A stretch of DNA of 27,888 nt from Pelargonium cotyledonis (lineage: Eukaryota > Streptophyta > Magnoliopsida > Geraniales > Geraniaceae), in contig JAYMTA010000491.1 of the NCBI GenBank assembly GCA_036897625.1, forward strand, positions 1 to 27,888. The letters are read 5' to 3'. Positions 11,589 to 22,703 of the stretch are shown one piece after another. Every line of letters begins with the position of its first letter. The stretch's first letter is position 1. The notes below the pieces were generated by a model. The model searched no databases and was not told the DNA's origin. It worked only from the letters and a program-made list of their open reading frames with translations. Both the position numbers and the translations under genes were made by a program.

Positions 11589-14500
11589 TCACTCCTCAGC
11601 CAGAGGAACAGCTTCAGCCTGAAAATTAGCACCACAAAACAAAACCATAAACATAGTGTTTCTACATACAATTATGCAAATGTTCAATCACAAATCTTCA
11701 AAAAAAAATGCTTACCAATTTGCGGTACTTGAGAGCATAAAACATTTCAAGGTATCGCCGGCTTTCAAGGCGATCAAGTTTCGAAACATGCTTCCAGAAT
11801 CCATACACTCCAGTGAGTGTTAACAGCCTCTCAGAGTAAATTTGCCATGTATACCTATCAAACAACACCAATATCATGAGTCTCATAAGTACATATTTCC
11901 AAGAGTTGTAAATAAAGGGATCCCCAGTTTTGCTTACTTCTCGTTGATACGCTTGAGTCCTCCCTGGGAGATCTCATCCCAGTGCGATGGATCTTCCTTG
12001 CACTTCTCAAAGAACCCAACCAGAGTCTCAGCTGCCTGATCACCATGGTACGGATCAATGTGGAACCCGGACTTCCCGTGCACAATGATCTCAGCTGGAC
12101 CACCGTTACATGTTGCGAATGTTGGCAGCCCACAAGTCATGGCTTCCACAACAGTTAATCCAAATGCCTCGTATATCGCTGGCTGCACAAAAGCTCCCTT
12201 TGTGTCACAAATGTAGCGGTACAGCTCACCGTTCCTGACCCGGTTCATCTGGGAAGAGATCCATCTGAACTGCCCATTTAATTTGTATGTTTCAATGTGA
12301 TCATACATCTTTTTCATTTCCGATTGCTCTTCCAAGTCCTTCGATTCCTTCCTCCGGTCACCACCAACCACAACAAGGTTCACCAATTCCCTCAGCTTAG
12401 CATTCTTGCCATACCACTCCACGAGCCCTGATAGGTTCTTCACCCGATCCAACCTTGCCATTGTGAACAAGATCGGCTTGTTCTTGTCTTTTAGTACACA
12501 TCTGTTTGATACCAATTAATCAAGGTCAATAGTTTGTAAACAAAAAAACATGTGTTTAAGCCATAAAAAGAAGAAACTCACAAGTGTTCTTCATTTTCAA
12601 CAGGGCTGTATAGCAGCTCTTCAATTTCAGGATGCAAGGCTGTCAGTCTCTTTTTCTCCTCAGTGTACGGGAAATATATGCTTAGATCCGCTCCCGGGGA
12701 GACTATATTGAACTTGGGATCGAAGACATCGATCCCATGAACAACTCGGTACAGACCAGGAAGTGTGAAAGCAGTGTGGCTCTCGTATTGTCCAACCGTG
12801 TCTTTGCTGAAAGATTGAGGTTAAAACAAGGTTAAGCAATCAAGAAACAATCAACAGTGTTAAATGGATTGTATTACACGAAAAAAGCTTATTACCTTCC
12901 AGCAATTTCTTGGAAGGTGCTGGTTATGATGAAATCAGTATGGTTCATGGCAATAAGATCAGCTGTAAACTGGCATGAAAAGTGATACTTCTCGTCCAAT
13001 TTTTTCCAGTAGATGTCTGAATCCGGATACTTGGTCTTCTCAAGTGCGTGAGCTATGGTACACTGGAAAAGATCGAAAGAAGGATAGAGAATCAGCAACG
13101 TAAAAAGCAGCCAAAAATCGTATAAAACTAGAGCATCAATTGCTAAGGACTAACCTGTGTAACCCCCAATTTATGTGCCAACAATGAGGCAACAATGTTG
13201 CCATCGCTGTAATTACCAATGATAAGATCAGGCTTGCCCTGCAACTCTCCAGCAATTTCATTTGCAACATCCTACCAACCAAAAGAGTCAATATTTGATC
13301 TCAAGAAAACAACTATGTAAGATTATGGGATCCATATCGTATTGAGTTTTATGTTTCACCTCAGTATAAGTCTCTAGGTAAGGCCAAACTTCAAAACGAG
13401 AGATCCATTTCCTGACAATTCCCTTCTCGGTTCTAAAGGGAACACGAAGAATATGACAATGCTCAGTTCCAAATACTTTCTCCAGACGCTGCCCGCAGGT
13501 TGTTCCCACTGCGTCAGGAAGGAGCCGAGTGATCTGTGTATGACAAACATCATGAGGCAACAAAGTGAGACTCTTCTGCATCAGCAAGAATAAAGAAGAA
13601 AAAAAAACTGCCCAAAATAGTGATACTTACAATGAGGATTTTAGGGGTGATATCAAGGCCTTGTCGCTTGATGCGATTCAGCATTTCACTCTCCAAGGCA
13701 CGGACTTGATCCAAAATGTACACAACCTGGCCACCAGTGTCCGGGTAGCCCAAAACATTGTCCTGTGCGAAGTAGCCGTGGGGAGAAAGAATTACAACAT
13801 TGAAGACCATGGGAATCCTGCCAAGGAACTTCTCGAGAGTGCACGCATCAGGAGCCTCAAGAAGGTCCAAAAGAAGTTGAATCATTTCTAGCACATGCTC
13901 GGCATTGTCACCCCAACCTCTCTCCAAACCAATCTCCTGGAACTTATGCTCAAATTCGGAATAGGGTGTTTCTAGCTCAAGTGTAGTTAAATATTCTTCT
14001 GCTTTCCTCAGAACATATTGCAGAGCATTTAGGTCATGAATTCTATCGTTCACCATCATTGTCTGCAAACCATCAAATATAAGCCAATAAGACCAACAGT
14101 GTACACAATGGCGCAGCTAGGGGTAGGCCATAGTAGGTAATGGCCCACCCAAGCTCGATAAATAACAAATCTTTAAAGATTTAACTGATATTGATGATAT
14201 GTTCAGTAGCGAGTGAGGGACCTCTTCACGAGGCCCGAATTCAAATATCACAGGGTTCAAACAAATTGCAAGATTTTACCTTTCCCTTATAGCAGTGAAC
14301 TTTGAGAAACTCAAGCAATGGGTGCATGCTCTCCTTGTCATGGAACAACTTGGCCGAAAGGTGGCGATTGAGGAACTCGACGCCATTACCAATCGACTTG
14401 GAAAGAGTCGGGCGAGGTAAAGACGCGGTGAATGGTTCAAAATCTAACTCAAGCACAAAGTTACCATTTTGGCTGCACACACACATAATAACATAGTAAA

Positions 14501-15124
14501 CAACAAGATCTTCCACATAATCAACCAGATCACAGCAGATTCAAACTCAAAATTACCTTCCATCAACAAGTTCCTCTTTGAAGTGCAGGTACTCAGCCAC
14601 AGTGAGCTCCTCGACAATGAGTGCGTGGACATTGACACGAATGTACTCCCAGACCCCGGGCCTGGGGCGAACAGCTAGAGCTATCCATGGAGGCAAAACA
14701 ATTGCTTCCTATACCAAACAAAAGAAACACAACACACCATTTAATAAAAAAAGAAACATATCAACACCAACAGCAAAAAAGGAAGAGGAAAACAAAATTG
14801 AAGTCATTAATTAACCTGTGTGGATCTCAAAACTTCTCCAAAAGCACCTTCCAATAGCTTTTGCCTGTTCTCTTCAGAGATGGCTTCAAACTCAGCAATA
14901 AGCTGGTGGTGTTGCAGAATTCCCTTTCCCTTGGCATCAACCCTACAATTCCCAATCAAATTTGAATTTATCATGATCAGCATGTTCCCATAGAAGAACA
15001 TAAACAACGGTAAAAAAAAATGTTACCTAGAGAGGAAGGCCAAAATGTGGTTGCGCTGAGCCAACAGAGTCTCGTCCAAGCGTTCCCGGAGGCTGTGAAC
15101 GCGAGTCAGAACACGCTCCGCCAT
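11589..15124 (-). CDS. SUS: Sucrose synthase, SUS1 clade, 805 aa, complete
   Basis: It catalyses reversible cleavage of sucrose with UDP to UDP-glucose and fructose, in the cytosol and at membranes, feeding cellulose, starch and respiration. Twelve coding exons on the minus strand (in order): 15027-15124, 14816-14942, 14557-14708, 14280-14472, 13631-14062, 13360-13533, 13155-13271, 12896-13062, 12582-12806, 11938-12501, 11716-11854, 11589-11618. They total 2,418 nt, 805 codons plus TGA, the usual SUS1 length. The N terminus [16 protein letters not shown] holds Ser11 in the L-x-R-x-x-S context used by CDPK-type kinases in this family. The GT-B N domain has SPHGYFAQ (His285), GYPDTGGQ (295-302) and [13 protein letters not shown] (His436). 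The C domain has MARLDRVKN (Arg578, Lys583) and the GT4 E-x7-E pair Glu673/Glu681 in [12 protein letters not shown]. All catalytic residues known from AtSUS1 are present. No break is seen, so the gene looks functional. Confidence 0.97.
14063..14279. repeat. Dispersed-repeat fragment inside sucrose synthase intron 4
   Basis: This intron contains an imperfect hairpin: ggtaggccat (14122-14131) pairs with atggcccacc (14140-14149) with one mismatch. It lies in a context (atggcgcagctagggg ... tggcccacccaagctc) that resembles termini of small dispersed plant repeats. Downstream, 14200-14253 (ggacctcttcacgaggcccg, then gaattcaaatatc) is faintly tRNA/SINE-like. Family assignment is a guess. Confidence 0.35.
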
Positions 15125-16172
15125 GGCTTCTTTGTGAGCAATTTTTGAGACAAAAACCTTAAAAACTTCAAGAAACACAAAAATCAAGTGGTGAGTGGCA
15201 TAACCAAATTATCCAAAACCCTTCTCCTTACAAAGACAGTGGATAATGATAGAAAGTCAAGATCCAACCAAAAACAAAAATTGTTCTAAATGATCTGACA
15301 ATATGGTTGAACAAATTGTTCGGTACTAAACTGAGACAGAATATATATAAAACATCCTCTGTATTTTCTCAGGCAAAACCTTTTGGTTAGAAAATTTGAT
15401 TTTGGGTTTTTCTGCCAAAACCCTTTTGAAAAATCAACAGCATGAAATAAAAAATTAAAAAAATAAACCATAACAGTGCTTGATCTGGGAAAAGCTGGCT
15501 ATGATCTAACTGAAAGTCTGAAACAGAGCTTTAAAAACTAAAACTTGTAATGCAATAGATATGGGAGCAAGAAAATGGAAAATATACAGACAAAGAGAAG
15601 AAGGAAATCAAAAACAGAAACCACCATGACTTACTGAAGTCAAGAAAGAGAAGTGACCAAGAAACAGAGGTGTGCTTTTCTACACCAAAACCTGGCCGAA
15701 ATTTATAGAAAACGAGCACAGCTCTCGACTGAGGTCAAATCTATTACCGAAAAAACTGGGGGTGAGGGGGGCAATTTGGTAATAAGCAAACAATTTCACT
15801 ATTTGTGCAAAATTACAGAACTTTGTGCTGAAAGAACCCAACAATCAAAGCGAAAAAAAATTCCACAAAGAGCAGCGAAAATCAGTGGAAGGTGGGGCCT
15901 GTAGTGATGGTGTCATCCATAGCTATGAAAATTTTAATTTACACTGTGGAATGCAACAAACGGAAACAGAGCAACCAAAAAATTGCATCTTTGACGAATA
16001 TTCCACAGAACAAAGCAATCAATCGCAAGTGAAATAAAATAAAAATGTTACCTTTGAACAGAAAAGATAGGTTGAAGATCAAAGAAACAGAGTAGAACAG
16101 AGTGATCTTGAAAACACTAGATTGTGGACGAACAAGAAGAAGAAGATCAAGAAGAGAATTGAAAATGGTGAT
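15125..16172 (-). other. Sucrose synthase 5' UTR with leader intron
   Basis: No coding exon lies between the start codon and the TATA box. A CT-rich leader exon (about 16172 down to 16052) ends in CAAAG followed by GTAACA, a good splice donor on the minus strand. The acceptor is probably one of the AG sites after a T-rich tract close to the ATG; the best candidate is 15166-15167, with the exon resuming at 15165. That gives a leader intron of about 0.89 kb. Leader introns are common in plant SUS genes and often enhance expression. The donor is seen; the acceptor and transcription start are inferred. Confidence 0.6.
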
Positions 16173-16198
16173 GAGGAAATGGTTGTGGCAAGAGACTG

Positions 16199-16206
16199 TT
16201 TATATA
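16199..16206 (-). promoter_or_regulatory. TATA box of the sucrose synthase gene
   Basis: TATATAAA on the minus strand is followed, about 30 nt downstream, by the CT-rich leader that ends at a good splice donor. Position and context fit a core promoter with transcription start near 16170. Confidence 0.7.
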
Positions 16207-16540
16207 CCAAAAAAAACAGAGAACAGAGAGGAAGGTGACACCATGATCGTGGTTGGGCTCAGTTTTTGTGACAAAACAACCTTCACCTTCCTGCGGTTTC
16301 ATTGTTCCTTTCACAATACCGCTTTTCTCAGCTTTACTTTTGCTCTTATTTTTTAGTACTAAATTACAAATTGGGTCGATTTTACAATACAAAATCAAAT
16401 CTTTGTTGCTATTATTATAATCTGATACTGCATTTATAAATCCTCTCGTTTACGAAGGTGGCGGGCTTTCGCGATAATGTAACACGTCGCTGTTTAAGGG
16501 TATTTTTGTCATTTTAGAATTTTCAGGGAGGTTCATTGGG

Positions 16541-16660
16541 CCACGTGGCGTAAGGAGACGGAGGATTGTGACTGGGCAAGTATTGGACCCACTGTACACG
16601 TAGACTGAGTGGGGGACAGCTGAAATGAAGTTGGAAGCTGATTGGATAATCTTACGTGGC
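16541..16660 (-). promoter_or_regulatory. ACGT-core (G-box/ABRE-like) cluster upstream of sucrose synthase
   Basis: The palindromic G-box CCACGTGG is at 16541-16548. A second ACGT core lies in tacacgta (16595-16602), and ACGTGGC, an ABRE core, at 16654-16660. Minus-strand CCAAT (16641-16645) and GGCCCAAT (near 16536-16543) are nearby. These sit 340-460 bp upstream of the TATA box and suggest bZIP-type (sugar, ABA or stress) control, which is inference only. Confidence 0.5.
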
Positions 16661-18830
16661 ACAGACAAATGTACAGGGGCAATAAATCCGTACTAAAGCT
16701 GATGAGATAGCATAAAGGAATGTCACATCATCAACTTTAATCATTTCAAGCCAGAGTTTGTCTATAAATTATAAAATTTCATTCATTAGCTAATAATAGT
16801 AGCTATTAATATAACAATCACAATTATATATATAATTGTGTTAGTACAATAGATAAGAGCTTTATATGTATACAATTATGATCTAATTCTTTTAGCTAAT
16901 TTCGGCATAGAGTAGTTGAAAAATCACAAACTTATCTTCTTTCTTTCTTTAAATTGCAAGGCTCTTTTTCATTTTGATAACCATAACCATCAATCAAACA
17001 TATATAGTCCAAGATCAATTACGTACATATGAACAACATGCATAAATGATTTATGCTAAACGTTCAGGTAATTTTTTATTTTATACTAGAATTTTTTTTT
17101 GATTTAATCTAATTGTAAGTTGAACTTATATAAGTTTCATGATTGTGCAAGTGCTAACTCGGTAGCTTATGGCATGGTCACGGTGTTATATATATTTCTC
17201 TTCATACATGAATGTTGTTGGATTCATGTAACTATTTGGACTTGATTATGATACATTCATAATTATAAAATTTAAATTTTATGGGTAAGCTTATTACAAT
17301 ATACATGTAAAGATTCACTAATGGATATATGGAGATATTCTACTCTTCCTACAAATCTTTATCAAAATATTGCAACGAGGTTAGTAGCTATTATTTTTAT
17401 TACATTTTGCGTTTCACAATTATAAATCCATGCATGAAAAAAAAAAAACTTATGAATCCTAAATGACGGTCCCATTTTCAAATGATTTTTTTTTTTTGTA
17501 GATTCTACATGCTTTGATTCTTAATTTCTTCACTTTTCAATTGTGAAATGAATTCATTCATGTCATGTTGATGAATTTGCTATGAAACATTTATCATTGT
17601 GATGTTTCATATGGAATATACAAGAAATTTTCTATTAATCAAATAGGCTCACATCATTGTATGATTATTTAGAAAAATCACTTAATCTATTATGTAATTA
17701 GCGTTTAATAAATCATTTTTATTGTATTTTTTTGTGCAATAAAAAGATTAGGTTATATTCAATTATCTAAAAACAATCTGTAATGGACAAACATAATAAG
17801 TTTTGTTTTTATTTCAATATGATAAAATGACATCTTAATATTAATTTTTGTTGGTTCTCACTTCTCATTGATTTATTCTTTTGTTTTGTGCCATATTTTA
17901 TTAACGAAATATTGACATTTATTTTAAAAAGATTACTTATACGGGCTAGTTAAACATAGAGGAGCTCTTATCTTGAAAGAGATTGTTATCCGATCCGCAT
18001 CAATCAAGATGCATAAAGAAGCTAAGGGAGGTTTTACAAATGACGAAAGTGCAATTACAAGTTGTTATTGGATAATTTCACTATTTGATTGAGGTATAGC
18101 CATTTAGGGTGTATGGTAGATTAATAATTTGTATTGACATAAGATTCACCTTTAAGTAATTTGATAGTGCAACTTATATGTATATTGAAAGTCATGGATG
18201 TATAAAAATTATTTTCTATTATAATTAATGCAATTATTTATTTATTCAAATTGTAATTTGTTGTAACTGACTAATGCTAATTTAGTGATGCAATTTTATC
18301 CTTTAGTTGAATATGTGTGTATATATTATGTTTAAAATTAACCTCCATGAATAATTATAATAATGAATAACATTTAATATAATAATAAATATTTCTCAAA
18401 TAATGACTATTAGTCTATTTCTATGAATTTTTTCGTCGGTTACATGTACCCACCAATTTAATACTATAATTAATCACTAATAATATTTAATATACAAATA
18501 ACATTTTATTTAAATTTATGTCTCTTCATTTTCGGTCGGTTACATATATCATCCTTATTAATTAATAATTTAAAATAATAATTATTATTATTCCCTTAAC
18601 TCTTCATCAATCACTTCCCTTTGGTAATTATCTTATGTGAATAAATATTATGTGTTTTTGTATTGTTATGTTATTTCATATGCTTTTATTTTTTCTTTCA
18701 AAATTAAATTTTTTACATGCATATATATCATACAATTTCAAAACAATGTAAATTAACGTTGAATTGTAATTGTTTTATATTTAAAAAAAAATAATTGTGT
18801 AAACCGTTTGTTGTATTGCAATAATTATTT
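16661..18830. other. AT-rich intergenic DNA, no supported gene
   Basis: This stretch is strongly AT-rich, and every reading frame is short and interrupted. Visible structure: a perfect 22-bp palindrome at 16819-16840, and a diverged direct repeat in which the block beginning cgtcggttacatgtaccc near 18433 recurs as ggtcggttacatatatc near 18532. A less AT-rich patch at 17940-18100 could be a captured gene fragment, but I recognise no protein in it. Part of this stretch may be the body of the Helitron-like element that ends at 18864. Confidence 0.5.
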
Positions 18831-18864
18831 GCTAACCCGTGCAAAGCAAGGGGCGAATGACTAG
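18831..18864 (+). mobile_element. Helitron-like 3' terminus (hairpin plus CTAG)
   Basis: A short GC-rich hairpin, CCCGTGC (18836-18842), loop AAA, GCAAGGG (18846-18852, one mismatch), stands out from AT-rich surroundings. Eight bases later comes CTAG (18861-18864) followed by T. A subterminal hairpin 8-12 nt before CTRR, with insertion before a host T, is the Helitron 3'-end signature. I could not fix the 5' TC end, so the body is undefined and any element is probably non-autonomous. Confidence 0.6.
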
Positions 18865-18997
18865 TATAATTAATTATGATTAGAAGAATATCCAATTGCA
18901 AATTAAAAAAATAAATATTGCATTGGTAGAGGTTGGTGGATGAAGGTACAAGGAAAGGTAATTCGGAATCCATTGGGCGGAGCCATTATGAGGTTGT

Positions 18998-19038
18998 GGT
19001 TTTGATAATCAGACTCTGGTTTTTGATAATCAGACTCT
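18998..19038. repeat. Tandem duplication, 20/21-bp unit
   Basis: The unit ggttttgataatcagactct at 18998-19017 is repeated at 19018-19038 with one extra T. It is a simple two-copy tandem repeat of unknown meaning. Confidence 0.9.
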
Positions 19039-19185
19039 GGTTTACACACGTAATAAATGATTATATTTGACAGTCGTGAAGTTTTTTATATAAAACAAAT
19101 AAAAATATTTTTAAAATCACAAAAAGACAAATAAATAAATAATTTAAAAATACAAAAATAGTTTTAAAATACAAAAAAAAATATA

Positions 19186-19650
19186 TGTGGGTCTATATTA
19201 TTACACTCATTAGAGTGTAACCATTGTAATGCTAGATGTAATAAAAAATTGTGAATGATGTGTCAATCTCATTACACTCTCTATAGTGTAAACCATTGGA
19301 GATGCCCTTATTATAATGTTATTGTATGCATTTTGATTGCATTTGATGAATAAAATAGACATATGTCATGTGCAATCATTACATTATGTGTGCAATATAT
19401 ATTACATGGTTTATAGATATTACACTCACACGAGATATAATATGAGTGTAATGCACAATTTTTTATGCTATTATACTCTTATAAACCACTATTGGAGATG
19501 CCCTAATAATAGTGGGTCTATATTATTATATTTTAAGGTATAAAACATTAAAAATTTAAAAAAATTAAAAATAATGTAATAAAGTGGAACTTGTAGATCC
19601 AAGCTATTCCACTATTAGAGTGTAAACCATTAGAGATATAAAACGATCAT
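19186..19650. repeat. Cluster of MITE-like fragments ending in GGAGATGCCC
   Basis: CATTGGAGATGCCC followed by TTA is at 19294-19307, and CTATTGGAGATGCCC followed by TAA is at 19489-19503. A decayed third copy (cattagagata) is near 19629. Read on the other strand this is GGGCATCTCCAAT, a terminal motif typical of PIF/Harbinger-like MITEs with 3-bp TTA/TAA duplications. Inside are short inverted repeats: TTACACT/AGTGTAA at 19201-19220, and ATTACACTC paired with GAGTGTAAT about 19420-19452. The phrase gtgggtctatattatta occurs near 19187 and 19512. No matching 5' terminus was found. Confidence 0.5.
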
Positions 19651-19689
19651 ATTTATATACGCGGAGATAAATCAAACATAACAATCCAA

Positions 19690-19830
19690 TTTGTTATCGA
19701 GACGGGTCAAACAGTTTAAATGCTTCAAATCTTTTTAAAGTCTCGAATTCAAGTCTTATTTGTTACGGTATGAGGTGAGTGATTTTAATTATTTAGATTT
19801 ATAGGGAGAACTACCCTTATTCGTTGGCTC
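19690..19830 (+). repeat. Possible decayed tRNA-derived SINE
   Basis: aacagtttaaatgcttcaaatc followed by gtctcgaattcaagtctta resembles the box A / box B spacing of tRNA-derived SINEs, with decayed boxes. No poly(A) tail or target duplication was identified, so this is a weak call. Confidence 0.3.
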
Positions 19831-20259
19831 AATACTTATTTATGTTTAAATAATGTACTGTAATATAAAGAGTGTGTATTGCACTGACAGCTAAAAATAT
19901 CAACTTTATTATTAAAATTTTACTTTAATCATATATTTTTTCAATATGGGACCATAAGTCCATAACCCTACGGTTTCTAGTCCCTTTAGCCGCATAATTC
20001 TGCAGGATATACTTGTATGACTTGCATTGGTGGATGTTGCAATTTGGACAGGTTGTTTTTGGGTATGCATGGAAAAATTAGGTTCATATTTAATTTCCGG
20101 CATGAATTAGCTTACTGACCACATTTAATTTGGGTGGGGCTTTTTTTTTTCTAAACAGTTCATTGAGCAAATGTTCATCAACAGTAAACTAGTTTAGGAG
20201 CCCTCACATGTAAAATTATTAGTGTTGGAAACATGTGATGAGCGGAGGATCGAGTAACG

Positions 20260-20400
20260 CAGTTCGGCACGGCCGTGCAATGTTTAGTCGAAACTGGACT
20301 TATGTTTAATTGTGCACGACCCTGTGCACTATCCTTCACAAATGTCGCACGACCATGTTGAAATGTTCATGTCCCGTGCTCTATTGTTGAGTATGATTTG
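20260..20400. repeat. GC-rich palindrome cluster, possible LTR-element remnant
   Basis: Against an AT-rich background there is a perfect 12-bp palindrome GCACGGCCGTGC (20267-20278), then gtgcacgaccctgtgcac (20312-20329) and cgcacgaccatg (20346-20357). The three share a cacgRccNtg core. Such patches are often left by LTR retrotransposons, but no LTR pair or coding trace is visible. Confidence 0.35.
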
Positions 20401-22407
20401 TTTTGTTATTAGCACGACTAGTGCTATTTAATATTTTAAGAAGCACAACACTTGCCAAGTGTTTGATTTTGGCACTTCTTGATTTTTTTCACAAATTCTT
20501 TACTAAAAGAATTTGCGTACTCAACTAATACGTCACTATTTTGAAAAATAATAAAAACATAATAAAATGCTCAAGAAAAGATGGAAAATATAGAAAATAA
20601 GTGCTAGATAGAGAGTAAATTGGGTACTAGCTAAAATCCACTCGTCATATATCATTAGAACATGTCACATTTCCTAACAAACATTTTGTCATCAGCGCGG
20701 ATACTTGGCCAACAGTTACCGCTGCGTAGAATTTTTAACTAAGGTGTGCGCCTTCTAACTGCTTCTACATATTCTTTATGTGTTTCGTTTAAGGTTTGTT
20801 TCATTCGATGGCTAGGAACACAATATAGGTATGGTTCGGTAAATGATTTCTTATAGAGATTATTATGTTCTTTGAACATTATTACATAACATATTTTGTC
20901 GACATGCATCATCTAAATTCTTATAGCTTGGTCTCGTCCATCCATGTCATCTTACTGTCGATGGTCAGTATGTCTATGATGGTATTAGTGTTTTGTCAGT
21001 CTATGATTTTTGGTCTTGTTTAGCAACACTTATAAGCCTGCAAAAGTAGCTCCACACCCACTAAAATGATGTTAAATCATCTCAAAAATCATATTTTATC
21101 TCTTTACTTTGTAATGATGGAGAAGTGGGAAGAATAGTTATTCTTTACTTTTGTCGAATAAGTAGAGAGAGAAAACTCCTTGACACACATTTGTAATCAT
21201 GATAAATAAAATATTAATATAAATAATATAAAATATTACTTTCTTACTTTTATTATCAAACGATAACAACTTGTAAACGTGCTTTTAAAAGTTACTATTA
21301 CTAAAATTATATTTTACTTTTCAGTCCCATCCTTTACATACATACTCAAGTACAATATATCTCACTAATATAAGTAATAATTAATTAATAAGTGACAAAT
21401 AACGATGTAAAGTTAAATAAATTATTTTACATATATTCTTAATTTATACTAGTATAAGAAAAACTTTTCAAAACGACAAATATTATGAACATACGTTGTA
21501 TGGTAAGAGATAATCAAAATGACATTATAGTGGACCATAGAATCATTCCTAGGATGTAATGGCATTTAATTAAGTTACAAGTTGTAATATGACCATTGAC
21601 CAATGATGACTTGCCCATTAGTATATGATTTGGCCAAGAATAATACCTTTTTGAGCTAGAAAGAATAATTGTAGGACTTTTTCTTCTCTTTTTGAATAGT
21701 TGATTTGTTGGTGTGAAATTAAGCCCATCCTTTGAAGATTGGAAATGAAATGAGAGGAAGCTTTATCTGTCCAAAAATGCATGCACTCTTTAGGAATACA
21801 GAATTTAAAACTATACAACACTTTTCAACTTAATTTACAGGGAATTGCCTCACATAATGTGGCAATTATAGATAATTAAATTTGAATATTATAAATCATA
21901 ACGAATTGTCTCATGTTAAGGTTGTTTATAAATAATTTAATTAACATCTCTTGGAAAAAAACACTTTGTTTGTTGAGACGTGTGAAAAGTTAAATCAAAA
22001 CACCTATATATAACAAGAAAAAGCTAAAATCATTACATTTTTAAAATGTATAAATTTATCCTCCAACACATGTTATGCTATTGAGTTCATGATGAGCTGT
22101 GACTCATTCGAAACTCCCAAGTCATTTGTTGTATTTTTGTTATTTTTTATGGTGACATATATAGTGGGTGGAAAAGAGAGAACAAAAGGTACAAGTGATG
22201 GCTCAAAAACAATTTTCTTATCTTTAACTAAATAATTTATAATTTTGCTAGCTAGGATTCATCACTATTGATTTAATTTTTTATTTTTTTCTCTTAAGAT
22301 TTGATGTATTGCAATAACTGTTCACAAACTTATATATAGATAACTCATCAACGTTTATAAATTAAATGTTTTTTTTTATACTTTTAAATTGATAAATGTA
22401 AATAAAT
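20358..22407. other. AT-rich intergenic DNA, no supported gene
   Basis: Only short interrupted frames occur. A perfect 10-bp stem with a 4-nt loop lies at 20492-20515 (CAAATTCTTT, acta, AAAGAATTTG); it has no T-run and no flanking gene to serve. Nothing else is recognised between the GC-rich patch and the foldback element. Confidence 0.5.
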
Positions 22408-22608
22408 ATATTATAACATTGAAATATCTTCACTTTTTACACTAAACATTTTCATTAATTATAAAAAAAAATACATGAAAAAATGCACATAAATATAATA
22501 CACGTGTGAATCATTCTCCAAATTTTATTCAGGAGGAATATTCACACATATATTTTATTTACATGTATTTTTCATATATTTAGTATAACTAATGAAAATG
22601 TTTAGGGT
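22408..22608. mobile_element. Foldback/MITE-like inverted-repeat element: left arm, loop and proximal right arm
   Basis: Left-arm sequence from 22408 (atattataacat, gaaatatc, then ctaaacattttcatta at 22442-22457) matches the reverse complement of the right arm. The right arm has tacatgtatttttcata (22560-22576) and taatgaaaatgtttag (22590-22605), and continues on the far side of the LINE at 27858-27888. The arms are at least about 95 bp, AT-rich and imperfect, around a short loop near 22516-22530. The size and terminal features fit a MITE or foldback element. The outer ends and target duplication are not established, because the right end reaches the window edge. Confidence 0.7.
22591..22608 (+). 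repeat. Left target-site duplication of the LINE
   Basis: aatgaaaatgtttagggt (18 bp) is identical to 27840-27857 at the other end of the LINE. It is the target-site duplication made by target-primed reverse transcription. Confidence 0.93.
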
Positions 22609-22703
22609 GGCGGAGAAATTCTAATCTATTGACTAGTGTGGACCAGTTAGGCAAAACAGAATTAGGGTTTTTTCGGTTATCGAACAGTGACAGTTACGTG
22701 ATC

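Noticed and set aside
13565..13891. 108-codon plus-strand open frame
   Set aside because: It is antisense to the sucrose synthase exon holding the GYPDTGGQ motif, so it is a shadow.
15653..16356. Short plus-strand open frames across the sucrose synthase leader and promoter
   Set aside because: Their composition is that of leader/intron sequence, they have no domain, and they run against a clear TATA box and leader on the minus strand.
17940..18100. Less AT-rich patch considered as a gene exon
   Set aside because: Frames on both strands are broken and resemble no protein I recognise. It is kept only as a possible captured fragment.
18998..19038. Two 20-bp repeats considered as a CRISPR-like array
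   Set aside because: There are only two adjacent copies without spacers, in plant nuclear DNA.
20492..20515. 10-bp perfect hairpin considered as a terminator or small RNA precursor
   Set aside because: It has no T-run and no neighbouring gene, and is too short for a plant miRNA precursor. AT-rich DNA yields such stems by chance.
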